A DNA stretch of 64,000 nucleotides from Clostridium ganghwense (GTDB lineage: Bacteria; Bacillota; Clostridia; Clostridiales; Clostridiaceae): positions 113,921 through 177,920 of the forward strand of contig NZ_JAPQES010000006.1 of NCBI RefSeq assembly GCF_026735165.1. Direction: 5' to 3'. Each line of letters begins with the position of its first letter. The stretch's first letter is position 1. The notes beneath the pieces were generated by a model. That model saw only the letters and a program-made list of their open reading frames with translations. It searched no databases and was not told the origin of the DNA. This document shows, piece after piece, positions 7,374 to 16,359 of this stretch. The position numbers were made by a program, and so were the translations under genes.

Positions 7374-8198
7374 ATGAAAAATACAAACGATTGCACAATC
7401 CTCAATAATGGAGTTAAAATGCCTTGGCTTGGGTTTGGTACGTTTAAGGTAGAAGATGGAAACAAAGTTGTAGATGCTGTTAAAAAAGCTTTAGAGATTG
7501 GTTATAGACATATTGATACAGCTGCAATTTATGGCAACGAAGCTGGTGTTGGTCAAGCACTAAAAGAAAGTGGAGTAAAAAGAGAAGACATATTTTTAGT
7601 AAGTAAAGTTTGGAATTCAGAACAAGGCTATGAATCAACTTTAAAAGCATTTAATGATTCATTAGCCAAACTTGAAACAGATTATTTGGATTTATATTTG
7701 ATTCATTGGCCAAAAGAATTAACTAAAGAAACTTGGAAAGCATTAGAAAAACTATACAAAGAGGGTCGAGTAAAAGCTATAGGTGTATCTAACTTTAAAG
7801 TACACCATCTTGAAAAATTAATGAGAGATGCAGAAATTATGCCTATGGTTAATCAAGTGGAATTTCATCCTCAATTTCCTCAGACTGAATTAATAGACTT
7901 TTGTAAGAAAAACAATATTCAATTAACAGCATGGGGACCTTTGATGCAAGGTAAAATATTTGAACTTCCTATAATGAAAGAACTCTCACAAAAATACAAT
8001 AAATCTATTGCACAAATAGCTTTAAGATGGGATCTACAAATGGAAGTTGTAACTATACCTAAATCAATAAAATCTGAAAGAATTAAAAGTAATTCAGAAA
8101 TATTTGATTTTGAAATATCGAATGAAGATATGCAAAGAATTTCTGAATTAAATACAGGAGTAAGAATTGGTCCTGACCCTGATAATATAGATTTTTAG
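7374..8198 (+). CDS. Aldo/keto reductase
   Basis: A 274-residue (beta/alpha)8-barrel oxidoreductase. The visible AKR landmarks are GFGTFKVEDG, GYRHIDTAAIYGNE (catalytic Asp and Tyr), LVSKVWN (catalytic Lys), DLYLIHWPK (catalytic His), GVSNFKVHHLEKL and IPKSIKSERIKSN (NADPH binding). It reduces aldehydes or ketones with NADPH in the cytoplasm; the physiological substrate is unknown. AAAGGAGG precedes the ATG. It follows the nitroreductase in the same transcript and is closed by a strong terminator. Confidence 0.93.
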   Translation: MKNTNDCTILNNGVKMPWLGFGTFKVEDGNKVVDAVKKALEIGYRHIDTAAIYGNEAGVGQALKESGVKREDIFLVSKVWNSEQGYESTLKAFNDSLAKLETDYLDLYLIHWPKELTKETWKALEKLYKEGRVKAIGVSNFKVHHLEKLMRDAEIMPMVNQVEFHPQFPQTELIDFCKKNNIQLTAWGPLMQGKIFELPIMKELSQKYNKSIAQIALRWDLQMEVVTIPKSIKSERIKSNSEIFDFEISNEDMQRISELNTGVRIGPDPDNIDF

Positions 8199-8230
8199 GT
8201 TAAAAACTTGAATTGGTCTGCAAATAAGCT

Positions 8231-8285
8231 AAATCTGTAAATGAGTTTGTATAAATTCACAAACTTATTTACAGATTTTTTATTT
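8231..8285 (+). terminator. Terminator of the nitroreductase / aldo-keto reductase operon
   Basis: A long hairpin pairs AAATCTGTAAAT with ATTTACAGATTT, and inner GTTTGT with ACAAAC, followed by TTTTTTATTTT. Confidence 0.9.
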
Positions 8286-8338
8286 TAAAATACTATAACT
8301 TCTTACTTGATATAAAGAAATAATCTCTATCATTATAT

Positions 8339-8593
8339 TTAATTCGGCATTACATGAACAATTTGTTGCAAGCGAACGTAGAATACCGTATCACTATCAT
8401 ACGTCTTCACAACAACATGATCAGGCTTTACATCTTCTAGTATACCCTGTATGTTTCCCCTAACTGTTTCAATAACTACTGATTGTCCTATGATCATCCT
8501 TAGTGCTTCTACAACATAAGGATCTATTAGTGTAACATATTTTATTGGCTGTCTACTTTGCATCATGGGCATTTGATATAACTGATAATTCAT
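8339..8593 (-). CDS. YuzF-like DUF2642 protein
   Basis: An 84-residue protein whose C-terminal 60 residues (IDPYVVEALRMIIGQSVVIE ... DVKPDHVVVKTYDSDTVFYVRLQQIVHVMP) follow the YuzF/DUF2642 pattern, a small beta-rich fold related to spore-associated proteins of Firmicutes. The N-terminal 20 residues are rich in Met and Gln. The frame is open to 8632, but ATG 8593 after GGGAGTGAG gives the usual length. Its function is not known to me; a spore-coat or germination-related role is only inferred from relatives. No operon partner is visible. Confidence 0.75.
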   Translation of the reverse strand: MNYQLYQMPMMQSRQPIKYVTLIDPYVVEALRMIIGQSVVIETVRGNIQGILEDVKPDHVVVKTYDSDTVFYVRLQQIVHVMPN

Positions 8594-8775
8594 TCTCTCA
8601 CTCCCAAATAATTTAATGTACTGTACTCTCATAATATTTACTATGTATAGATAAGGTTACATTTTAATATAAAAAGTTTATCTGATATACATACAAAACG
8701 TAGTTATAGAGAAACGGTGAACCGTATCATTACTAAGCGCATCAGACTGTTGACAAAATATATTTATCAAAGCCT

Positions 8776-8805
8776 CAGTAATCTTACATAAACGTAAGAT
8801 TACTG
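8776..8805. repeat. Perfect 12-base inverted repeat
   Basis: CAGTAATCTTAC (8776-8787) and GTAAGATTACTG (8794-8805) are exact reverse complements around ATAAAC. No T-run follows on either strand, so it is not a standard terminator. It lies 81 bases upstream of the DUF3955 start and could be an operator or a leader hairpin. Confidence 0.7.
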
Positions 8806-8886
8806 TCACTTGAATCAATATGAGTTAAATTGGATACATGTTACTATAAAAAAGAAGTAAATATTAATCTATGCGGAGGAATTTTA

Positions 8887-9105
8887 ATGAAAAAATATCT
8901 TTTATCTTTAATATCATTTATTGTGGGATTCGGTTGTTTCGTTACCTTTAGCATCATCGGATCTGAAGTCGCTCCAGATGGTACTCTTATAGAACCATTT
9001 TTTCTAATACCAATTGGTTACTTATTCATAGCTATTGGTATAATAACCAGCATAGTATCATTCTTTCGTAACTATAAAAAATCTAATAAATATAAAGACA
9101 ATTAA
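8887..9105 (+). CDS. DUF3955 membrane protein
   Basis: A 72-residue protein with two membrane helices (about 4-24 and 40-60) separated by a loop with GSEVAPDGTLIEPFFLIPIGY, the DUF3955 signature. The function of the family is unknown. The frame is open to 8830, but GCGGAGG lies 9 bases before ATG 8887 and the family begins there. The C-terminus is short and basic. It is convergent with the Bce-type permease gene and shares a bidirectional terminator with it. Confidence 0.8.
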   Translation: MKKYLLSLISFIVGFGCFVTFSIIGSEVAPDGTLIEPFFLIPIGYLFIAIGIITSIVSFFRNYKKSNKYKDN

Positions 9106-9160
9106 ATCTTAGATTTTTAGAACTAAATATACTTGTTTATTGATAAATTTAATAAAATAA

Positions 9161-9201
9161 GAAAAAGCAAAGACTTTATAATTAAAATCTTTGCTTTTTT
9201 A
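9161..9201. terminator. Bidirectional terminator
   Basis: AAAAAGCAAAGA (9162-9173) pairs with TCTTTGCTTTTT (9188-9199), with A and T runs on both sides. It separates the convergent DUF3955 and ABC permease genes. Confidence 0.9.
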
Positions 9202-9211
9202 ATGTCATTGA

Positions 9212-11323
9212 TTATTTTTTGTACATTATCTCTTTAATATATTTGTTCTTTGAAATATTATAGAAAATAACTTGAATTACCATATACAATGCTATCATCA
9301 AAATTGTATTAATCATTATCTGATTATAGACAACTTGTGCTGATAGTACAATACTTATACAATATGTCCCCAAAAATCCTCCTATAAATACTGGAACAAA
9401 ATATAGTATTTTTAACTCTTTACAAATTAGTTTTTTCAGTTCTTTATTTGTCATTCCTATCTTTGATATTTTTAATATTCTCTCTCTTTCTTCATCTACA
9501 CTTGTTAAAATTTTATAATAAAGCACTACACCACTTGATATTAATATCAAAATACCTACAAAAAAGAATACAAAGAAAACTGTTCCATATTGTTGGATAG
9601 GGTCTACCTTCGCTTCTTCTACATATACTGGTCTTAAATCATTTATATACTCTTCAATAGGATCATCATAGTCTACATCTTCAATAGTTGTATTATTCCA
9701 ATAACTATCATCTAATCCATTTTTACTTTTAAGTAAATCAATCAAAGCATTAAAATACATTTCCCTATTTTCACTTAAATTTATCTTATGATATACTTCT
9801 ACCCTATCTGTCAATGTTAATTTTATCTTCTCATAATCACCATCATCTACAATGTAAGCATCACCACTATTATATGCAGAATTTATAAAATGCACAGCAA
9901 ATGGTACGAATTGATAAGGGATAGCATTTGGTTTTAAGCTAAAATGCTTATAATCTTTTATAATATTATCAAAATTATCTCGAGGAATTACTGCAAATTC
10001 CACTGTTGCTTGTTGCATACGTTCATAAATTGCATCATCATGTGATGTTATAATTGATTCATAGAAATCATGTTTCATTCCTCTGAGTGATGAAGATGGG
10101 TTTACAATCTCCATAAATTCTCCTGGTAGTATATCAACCTTTGTGTTCATATGTTGATTATATATACTTTCGCTTACTATAGGCATATTAGTAGAATATA
10201 TAGAAACTCTATCTTTACTAATAATTTCATATTCATCAACCGGTATATATTCAATAGTTTTGTAACTTTCTACATTTCCCCCAACTTGCTCAATTGCATT
10301 TTTCACTTCTTTTTCAGTTACATTATTATATTTCGTTGTTTGGACAAACATAATATCATCTATAAAGTTTTTCTCAAGAAGAGTTGGCATTGTAGCATAT
10401 AGATTATATGAAAACTGTATCAAAAATATTGCTAATCCAATTAGTAATGATACTGTAAACAGCATACTTCTATAACTTAATAATTTATGGGATAAATTCG
10501 TCAAAAAAAGAATATTTTTATTATATATATTTGGATACCTTTTTAAAATATTTTTAACTGATTCAATAAAGTTACCAATTAATAAATACAATCCAACTAC
10601 TATAATTACTGGACATATCCACTTTAAAGCTTGTGTTAAGATAGTTTCTTCAATTGAAAATTGTGATTTTAAAATCTGCAATATGACTAAAGAAGCAACC
10701 ACCAAAACAAAACATATTATACCTGTATACTTTTTATGTTCTGTCACATCTTGTTTTATTGATGACTGAATAACGTCAATTACAGACATTTTAGAAATAC
10801 TTATTTTACCTAGTAAAGTACTGAATAAAAATATTGCATTAAAAATTCCTATTGTAAGTAAAATACTTTGATAGTTTACTCCAAACACTAACCCTTCTAT
10901 ATTTAACACTTTTGAAAATACCATATAAAAAATTCTTGAAAATATAAGTCCGCTTAACAAACCTACTATTAAGGAACTACCTACAATAACTAAATTCTCG
11001 TAAAACACCATTTTTTTTAAGTTTTTTTGTGTCATTCCCAATGTCATATAGACACCAAACTCTTTTCCTCTATACTTAATAAATGCTATTACCGTGTAGG
11101 AAATAAAAGCAACTGAAAATATAACTAAACCTCCAAATCCAGCAAAAAAAACCTTTCTTGCCACCCGTGAAACCATAGACAACATTTCAGGTTCAAATAG
11201 TAGGTTGCTATACATAAAAAGAAGCATAACAGCAAAACTATTTACAAAAAAGAAAGAAATATATTTTTTAAAATTAAATTTTATATTTTTTATAACTATA
11301 TGAGAGAATGTCACTTTAATCAC
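9212..11323 (-). CDS. Bce-type ABC transporter permease (FtsX-like)
   Basis: A 703-residue permease with an N-terminal helix, an FtsX core (RGKEFGVYMTLGMTQKNLKKM, about 87-107), further helices, one large extracellular domain (about 310-590) and C-terminal helices with VDEEREILKISKIGMTN-like sequence. The ten-helix layout with a big loop between helices 7 and 8 is that of BceB/VraG permeases, which sense and detoxify peptide antibiotics acting on lipid II cycle intermediates. The start overlaps the ATPase stop by 4 bases. It belongs with the kinase and response regulator upstream; the drug specificity cannot be read. Confidence 0.92.
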   Translation of the reverse strand: MIKVTFSHIVIKNIKFNFKKYISFFFVNSFAVMLLFMYSNLLFEPEMLSMVSRVARKVFFAGFGGLVIFSVAFISYTVIAFIKYRGKEFGVYMTLGMTQKNLKKMVFYENLVIVGSSLIVGLLSGLIFSRIFYMVFSKVLNIEGLVFGVNYQSILLTIGIFNAIFLFSTLLGKISISKMSVIDVIQSSIKQDVTEHKKYTGIICFVLVVASLVILQILKSQFSIEETILTQALKWICPVIIVVGLYLLIGNFIESVKNILKRYPNIYNKNILFLTNLSHKLLSYRSMLFTVSLLIGLAIFLIQFSYNLYATMPTLLEKNFIDDIMFVQTTKYNNVTEKEVKNAIEQVGGNVESYKTIEYIPVDEYEIISKDRVSIYSTNMPIVSESIYNQHMNTKVDILPGEFMEIVNPSSSLRGMKHDFYESIITSHDDAIYERMQQATVEFAVIPRDNFDNIIKDYKHFSLKPNAIPYQFVPFAVHFINSAYNSGDAYIVDDGDYEKIKLTLTDRVEVYHKINLSENREMYFNALIDLLKSKNGLDDSYWNNTTIEDVDYDDPIEEYINDLRPVYVEEAKVDPIQQYGTVFFVFFFVGILILISSGVVLYYKILTSVDEERERILKISKIGMTNKELKKLICKELKILYFVPVFIGGFLGTYCISIVLSAQVVYNQIMINTILMIALYMVIQVIFYNISKNKYIKEIMYKK

Positions 11324-12072
11324 ACTCCCATCAAAATACTTTGCGTTTCTAGTATTTTATCAAAAAAAGCTTTTCTATCACCATTTGACACAATTTCCAT
11401 TTCTAATTCTCCATCTCTAACAAATATAACTCTTTTGCAAAATGAAGCAGCAAACGCATCATGGGTTACCATAAGTACAGTACTGTTAAGTTTTTCATTC
11501 ATTTTTGATATGGTCTGCATAATACTATTTGAGGATTTTGAATCTAAATTTCCTGTTGGCTCATCAGCTAAAATTACAGAAGGTTCATTTATTAATGCTC
11601 TTGCTGCTGCTGTGCGTTGTTTTTGCCCACCAGAAATATGAAATGGATATTTTTCGTTTAAATTCTGTATTTCAAAAAAATTCATTAGTTGCCTTACTTT
11701 CTTTTCTATTTTAGATGCCCTAACATTATCTAAAATAAGTGGTAAAGCAATATTTTCTTTAATCGTTAAACTATCAAGAAGATTAAAATCTTGAAATATA
11801 TAGCCTATATTCTTTCTTCTAAAATAGCAAAGTTGTTCTTTATTCATGGAACAAATATCTTTTCCACCAATAACAGCTTCACCCGATGTAGCAGTATCTA
11901 TTCCAGAAAGTATGTTTAATAAAGTAGTCTTACCACTTCCTGATGGTCCCATAATACCGATAAAATCACCTTTTTGAGCTGAAAAACTAATACCGTTAAG
12001 TGCAGTTACTTGTTTTGCATTTTTATAGGCATTATAAATTTTGACCAAATTTTTTACATTAACCACTTCCAT
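11320..12072 (-). CDS. Bce-type ABC transporter ATPase
   Basis: A 250-residue ATPase with Walker A GPSGSGKTTLL, the Q-loop region YIFQDFNLLDSL, signature HISGGQKQRTAAARAL and Walker B VILADEPTGNLD. This is the MacB/LolD/BceA class that couples to FtsX-type permeases. The frame is open to a GTG at 12084, but GAGAGGTG lies 9 bases before ATG 12072, the better start. A promoter with a 10-base direct repeat lies just upstream, separating it from the kinase gene, so the two transporter genes can be induced on their own. Confidence 0.93.
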   Translation of the reverse strand: MEVVNVKNLVKIYNAYKNAKQVTALNGISFSAQKGDFIGIMGPSGSGKTTLLNILSGIDTATSGEAVIGGKDICSMNKEQLCYFRRKNIGYIFQDFNLLDSLTIKENIALPLILDNVRASKIEKKVRQLMNFFEIQNLNEKYPFHISGGQKQRTAAARALINEPSVILADEPTGNLDSKSSNSIMQTISKMNEKLNSTVLMVTHDAFAASFCKRVIFVRDGELEMEIVSNGDRKAFFDKILETQSILMGV

Positions 12073-12105
12073 AAATAAGTTCACCTCTCTCTTATTGATG
12101 AATCT

Positions 12106-12159
12106 ATTATAAAATCCGTACTATTTTTTATAAATCGATTTCCCTTACACAACCTTACA
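12106..12159 (-). promoter_or_regulatory. Inducible promoter of the Bce-type transporter genes
   Basis: On the minus strand TGTAAG occurs twice, 10 bases apart (complements at 12144-12149 and 12154-12159), a usual layout for OmpR-family regulators. About 30 bases downstream is a perfect -10 TATAAT (12106-12111) with a poor -35 (TTTATA, 17-base spacer). A strong -10, weak -35 and upstream direct repeats fit activation by the adjacent BceR-like regulator. Confidence 0.6.
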
Positions 12160-12173
12160 TTTTTGAAAGATTA

Positions 12174-13178
12174 TTAATAAATTGTACAAGGTCGAATAAA
12201 AGTAATTATTACAGAAGTGCCTATGTTCTTTTGTGATTTTATTTCAACTCGATGCTTAAGACTCTCAGATATTTTTTTGACCATATATAACCCTATGCCT
12301 GTTGAATTATTATATTTTCTACCATTTTTCCCTGTAAAAAAAGGTTCAAAAACACGAGAAATATCTTCTTTATCAATACCTATACCCTCATCAGCTATTA
12401 TAAGTGAAATACCATCTTCATTACTTTTTACAGTTACTCTAACAAACTTATTACTATTTTTGGATGAATATTTTATAGCATTACCTATAATTTGATCAAT
12501 CATATAGCTGCACCACTTTAAATCAGTATGCACAGATAAATTTCTATCTAAGTCAACTTTAGGGAAAATTCCATGATATATAAAATCTCTTTTCTTAGAA
12601 TTTATTACATTATAGACCATATCATATATATTGACTTCGTTTATGGCATAATCCTTTGAAAAATCGTCTAATCTAAGAAAATTGAGTCCTTGTTCTAAAT
12701 TAGATTTTAACTTTTCATTTTCATCTTTTATATCCTTCAATACAGACTCCTTGGAATCTTGATTAAGCCCTTTTTCACAAGCTAAGTCAATAATTGTACT
12801 TGATGTTTTCATATTATGTATCCATTGCGAAAAAAACGATAATTTTTCCTTATATTTTTGTTCAATAGCATATAAATTCTTATTATATTCCTTATGCAAG
12901 TTACTAATTATACTAAATACTTTATTATTTGAAATATCTTCATAATCCGGACTATTTTGTGCTATATCAAGTTTATAACTGAATTCCTTATATGAAATAA
13001 ACTCAATAAAAATATATATTAATAAAATTATACTACTAATGAAAAATGGGTATATTACATCTTTTGTACCTATTAATAAATAATAAAATACTAATATAAA
13101 AATAGTATTTATACAATATGTAATAAGACTCCTTTTGCATTTTTTTAGTACATCAATCAAAGTTTCTTTGAAAGACAT
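12174..13178 (-). CDS. BceS-like intramembrane-sensing histidine kinase
   Basis: A 334-residue kinase. Two membrane helices (about 15-36 and 42-62) are joined by a very short loop, so there is no extracellular sensor domain. The phosphoacceptor is His121 in FSQWIHNMKTS. The HATPase part shows the N box (IIGNAIKYSS), DEGIGI and a GIGLYMVKKI glycine region. Such kinases are activated by contact with the BceAB transporter rather than by the drug itself. The start overlaps the response regulator gene by 26 bases, with GAGGTG as ribosome site. Confidence 0.92.
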   Translation of the reverse strand: MSFKETLIDVLKKCKRSLITYCINTIFILVFYYLLIGTKDVIYPFFISSIILLIYIFIEFISYKEFSYKLDIAQNSPDYEDISNNKVFSIISNLHKEYNKNLYAIEQKYKEKLSFFSQWIHNMKTSSTIIDLACEKGLNQDSKESVLKDIKDENEKLKSNLEQGLNFLRLDDFSKDYAINEVNIYDMVYNVINSKKRDFIYHGIFPKVDLDRNLSVHTDLKWCSYMIDQIIGNAIKYSSKNSNKFVRVTVKSNEDGISLIIADEGIGIDKEDISRVFEPFFTGKNGRKYNNSTGIGLYMVKKISESLKHRVEIKSQKNIGTSVIITFIRPCTIY

Positions 13179-13833
13179 ATCCTACACCTCGTTTTGTAAT
13201 AATAACATCATCTAATCCCAAATTGCTTAATTTCTTTTTTGTTCTAGTAATATTAACTGTTAATGTATTGTCATCTACAAAGCTTTCATTATCCCAAATT
13301 GTTTCTAAAAGCTCTTCTCTACTAATTACTTTTTCAGCATTTCTCATTAAAATATTTAAAAGAAGATATTCATTTTTTGTAAGTTCCATAACTTGTTCTC
13401 TGTATTTAAGTTTCATACTTTCTTCAAATAATATAAGATCACCAATATTTATTTCCTCTGATAAAGATGCTTGTATATTTCTGCGGAATATAGCATTTAT
13501 CTTTGCAAAGAGAATCCCCATGCTGAAAGGCTTTGTAATATAATCATCTGCCCCAAGTTCAATTCCTCTTATTTGTTCGCTTTCCTCACTTCTTGCAGAT
13601 AAAATTATAACTGGAACATTATACTTCTTTCTAATTAATCTCAAGTAATAAATACCATCAAATTTAGGAAGATTGATATCTAAAATAATTAGCTCTGGCT
13701 GCACACGTTGTATTGTACCCATGACATCATTAAAATCTTCAATTGCAAACATACTAAAATCATGAGCTGAAAAGTACTCAGTTATATATTCAATCAATTT
13801 TAAATCATCTTCAATAATCAATATTTTTTTCAT
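13153..13833 (-). CDS. BceR-like OmpR-family response regulator
   Basis: 226 residues: receiver domain (1-115) with acidic pocket EDD, phosphoacceptor Asp52 (ILDINLPKFDG) and Lys in DDYITKPFS, then a winged-helix DNA-binding domain (about 130-226). It should be phosphorylated by the overlapping kinase and bind upstream of the ABC ATPase gene. The frame is open to 13905, but the ATG at 13833 begins the canonical MKKILIIEDD and follows GGAAGAAGGAAGAG. Confidence 0.93.
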   Translation of the reverse strand: MKKILIIEDDLKLIEYITEYFSAHDFSMFAIEDFNDVMGTIQRVQPELIILDINLPKFDGIYYLRLIRKKYNVPVIILSARSEESEQIRGIELGADDYITKPFSMGILFAKINAIFRRNIQASLSEEINIGDLILFEESMKLKYREQVMELTKNEYLLLNILMRNAEKVISREELLETIWDNESFVDDNTLTVNITRTKKKLSNLGLDDVIITKRGVGYVFQRNFD

Positions 13834-14386
13834 ACTCTTCCTTCTTCCTTTGTTTCTAAAATCTATTACTTTTTTGTTATGTTTTGACACTATAAATGAT
13901 ACCACAATTTAACATTATTATATAAAAAAATAAGAAGTATTGGTGATAATACTCCTTATATGATATTAACTTATTTAGTTTATGATATAATAAACTCCCT
14001 CTAAACTCTGTATTTTCAAAACTTACAACAAAAACCGCATATATAAATAGTTGTATTACATATTCTTATAATACTCCAACTCTAGTGCTCCTATAATCGT
14101 GTTAAATACTAATATCATACCTTTACTAATACGTCCTATATACAAAAATCAAAGGTGTACCTATTGCAACAACTTCATCTCCAACATTTATTACAACACC
14201 TAAACATATTGTAAATTCTTATGAAATTCCTAATTGATTACAAAATATTCAATCAATTCTTTGTTATATCTTTATCTTACTAATGTATAATAAAAAGCAC
14301 AGATGTACTATCCTTTTTACTTGATTTTATTTACTTTAATTTTTCTTTATCGACTAAAATTTATTGATATTTTATTTTTTTGACCG
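13834..14386. other. 553-base stretch without an intact gene; possible gene relic
   Basis: Upstream of the response regulator there is no open frame of note. On the minus strand, 14125-14215 reads LGVVINVGDEVVAIGTP before a stop, and nearby fragments (ELIEYFVNQLGIS at about 14220-14262) are in disrupted frames. The GDEVV...TP pattern faintly recalls class I PLP aminotransferases (GDEV...TP), so this may be a decayed gene. A hairpin without a T-run lies at about 13927-13957 (AAGTATT/AATACTC). Promoter elements for the regulator must lie in the right-hand part but I cannot place them. Confidence 0.35.
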
Positions 14387-15175
14387 TTATAAGTGAGAGC
14401 CTTCTTCAGTTTTGATTGAATTTAAAACTAAATTATTTATAGTTTTCATTTCTTCTTTTGTTAAATAACGCCATTTCCCAACTGGTAAATTATCTAAAGT
14501 TATGTTCATAATTCGTATTCGTTTAAGTTTTATAACATTATATCCTAAAAATTCACACATTCTTCTTATTTGTCTATTTAATCCCTGAGTTAAAATTATA
14601 CTAAATACAAATTTACTTTCTTTTTTCAAAAAGCATTTCTGTGTTATCGTATCCAAAATAGGGATTCCATTTCCCATTTTTTGAATAAATTTAGATGTTA
14701 TAGGTTTATCTACAGTAACAATATATTCTTTTTCATGATCATTGCCTGCACGTAGAATTTTATTGACAATATCTCCATCATTGGTTAAAAATATAAGTCC
14801 TTCTGAAGGTTTATCTAGTCGACCAATAGGGAAAATTCTCTTCGGATAATTGATAAAGTCTACGATATTATCTTTAACTTTATGTTCAGTAGTACAGGTA
14901 ATACCTACAGGTTTATTAAAAGCTATATAAATAGATTTTTCTTTAGATCTTAAAGGCTTTCCATCGACTTTAATCTGATCTTTTGAAGTAACTTTAGTTC
15001 CCATTTCTGATTTTACACCATTTACTGTAACTCTACCCTGTTGGATAAGTTTATCTGCTTCTCTTCTAGAACAGATTCCTGTTCCACTTATGAATTTATT
15101 TAACCTTATTTGTTCAGTATTATTTTGAGAATGTTCTACATTCTTATTTTTGCTAAAGTTGTTCTTCTTTTTCAT
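14387..15175 (-). CDS. rluF: 23S rRNA pseudouridine synthase RluF
   Basis: 262 residues. An S4 RNA-binding domain (about 27-85, [21 protein letters not shown]) is followed by the RsuA/RluF catalytic domain with the active Asp in [18 protein letters not shown] and the [16 protein letters not shown] motif. RluF modifies U2604 (and U2605) in the peptidyl-transferase centre region of 23S rRNA. The N-terminus is a basic, low-complexity tail. The frame is open to 15214; AAGGGAAGGTG before ATG 15175 sets the start. It follows rlmH by 74 bases, so two rRNA-modification genes are neighbours. Confidence 0.9.
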   Translation of the reverse strand: MKKKNNFSKNKNVEHSQNNTEQIRLNKFISGTGICSRREADKLIQQGRVTVNGVKSEMGTKVTSKDQIKVDGKPLRSKEKSIYIAFNKPVGITCTTEHKVKDNIVDFINYPKRIFPIGRLDKPSEGLIFLTNDGDIVNKILRAGNDHEKEYIVTVDKPITSKFIQKMGNGIPILDTITQKCFLKKESKFVFSIILTQGLNRQIRRMCEFLGYNVIKLKRIRIMNITLDNLPVGKWRYLTKEEMKTINNLVLNSIKTEEGSHL

Positions 15176-15249
15176 TCTACACCTTCCCTTAGTACTATAA
15201 TGAACATTTTTCATTACTTATAAATATTTCTTATTTATCAAAACCTCAC

Positions 15250-15729
15250 TTACTTGTGGTACGGTTCACCATTAATTATTCTATAGCTTCTGTAAATTTG
15301 CTCTAATAACATTACTCTAAAAAGCTGATGTGGAAAAGTCATTTTAGAAAAACAAAGCTTATAGTTTGCTCGTTTTAACACTTCATCTGATAAACCTAAT
15401 GAACCACCTATTAGAAATACTATATTGCTGTTACCTCTAACCCCTAAATCACTTATCATATCAGCCATTTCTTCTGATGATATCATCTTTCCTTTTAAAT
15501 CTAATGCTATTACATATTCATTATCCTTAATGTTATTTAGAATTCTTTGACCTTCTTTTTGTTTTATTTGAAGTTCTTCCTTTTCCGATGCATTATCTGG
15601 TGTCTTTTCGTCGCTAAGTTCAACTATACTAAGTTTGCAATATCTACTTAATCTTTTGCTATATTCTTGTATCGCAGATTTTAAATATTTTTCTTTTAAT
15701 TTTCCTACAGAAACAACCTTTATATTCAT
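15250..15729 (-). CDS. rlmH: 23S rRNA m3-pseudouridine-1915 methyltransferase RlmH
   Basis: 159 residues, the family's usual length. It starts MNIKVVSVGKLKEKYLKSAI and has the SPOUT-type SAM site FLIGGSLGLSDEV and C-terminal SKMTFPHQLFRVMLLEQIYR-type region ending in PYHK. RlmH is a homodimer that methylates pseudouridine 1915 in helix 69 of assembled 70S ribosomes. Upstream in-frame TTG 15738 is possible, but ATG 15729 sits at proper distance from GAAAGGA. It is preceded by an unknown gene 25 bases away. Confidence 0.96.
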   Translation of the reverse strand: MNIKVVSVGKLKEKYLKSAIQEYSKRLSRYCKLSIVELSDEKTPDNASEKEELQIKQKEGQRILNNIKDNEYVIALDLKGKMISSEEMADMISDLGVRGNSNIVFLIGGSLGLSDEVLKRANYKLCFSKMTFPHQLFRVMLLEQIYRSYRIINGEPYHK

Positions 15730-15754
15730 ATATTCCAAATCCTTTCTTAGAATA

Positions 15755-16222
15755 CTACTTTAAAATCCTTTCAATTTCTTTTATTATTTTTCTTTTTTCA
15801 TTTATGATCTCATATAACGTTTTATAAGTTTTAGTTTCAGAATCGCCTTCACTTTTTATTAACCTTCCCTGAATATCTATATAAAGTGCTAAAATATTCT
15901 TATCCAAATCAAGTGTACACTTCAAAACTTTATCTATAGTATTGATATCATCACATCTAACTTTGTTGGCAAATCCATGTACTAAAAATGAGATTTTATC
16001 ATATGTTGCAAAATTCACTTTTTCTAATTCCTTATTACTTAATTCTCTTTTTAAATCTTCATAGTACTTTAGCTCTCTATTAATGCTTTTAATCAAAACT
16101 TTATCTATTAATTGAAATTTCTCTTTATCTTCACCCTTATAATCAATATTTAAATATACTTCTATTCTTTTAGAAGATATCATAATTACTTTATCCAATA
16201 TGTCCAATATATTATATTCCAT
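15755..16222 (-). CDS. Unknown 155-residue alpha-helical protein
   Basis: I do not recognise this protein. It has no signal peptide or membrane helix, is rich in Lys, Glu, Ile and Leu, and should be mostly helical, with a charged C-terminal helix (about 130-155) that could form a coiled coil. ATG 16222 follows GGAGGGAG. It ends 25 bases before rlmH and is probably co-transcribed with it. There is no catalytic motif; a housekeeping cytoplasmic role is only a guess. Confidence 0.7.
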   Translation of the reverse strand: MEYNILDILDKVIMISSKRIEVYLNIDYKGEDKEKFQLIDKVLIKSINRELKYYEDLKRELSNKELEKVNFATYDKISFLVHGFANKVRCDDINTIDKVLKCTLDLDKNILALYIDIQGRLIKSEGDSETKTYKTLYEIINEKRKIIKEIERILK

Positions 16223-16320
16223 AAATCTCCCTCCAAACTCTAATTGTAATAATATATATTGTCATATTTCATTACAGTTACTTTTTAATATAAATAAATC
16301 ACTTTAAAACTATCCTAAAT

Positions 16321-16358
16321 AAAAATTGCGACATTACATTAATAATGTCGCAATTTTT
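16321..16358 (-). terminator. Terminator of the SEC-C protein gene
   Basis: AAAAATTGCGACATT and AATGTCGCAATTTTT form a perfect 15-base stem with an 8-base loop directly after the stop codon. Confidence 0.92.
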
Positions 16359-16359
16359 A

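Noticed and set aside
8830..8886. Longer N-terminus (19 residues) for the DUF3955 protein
   Set aside because: The ribosome site GCGGAGG lies within that extension and the family starts at ATG 8887.
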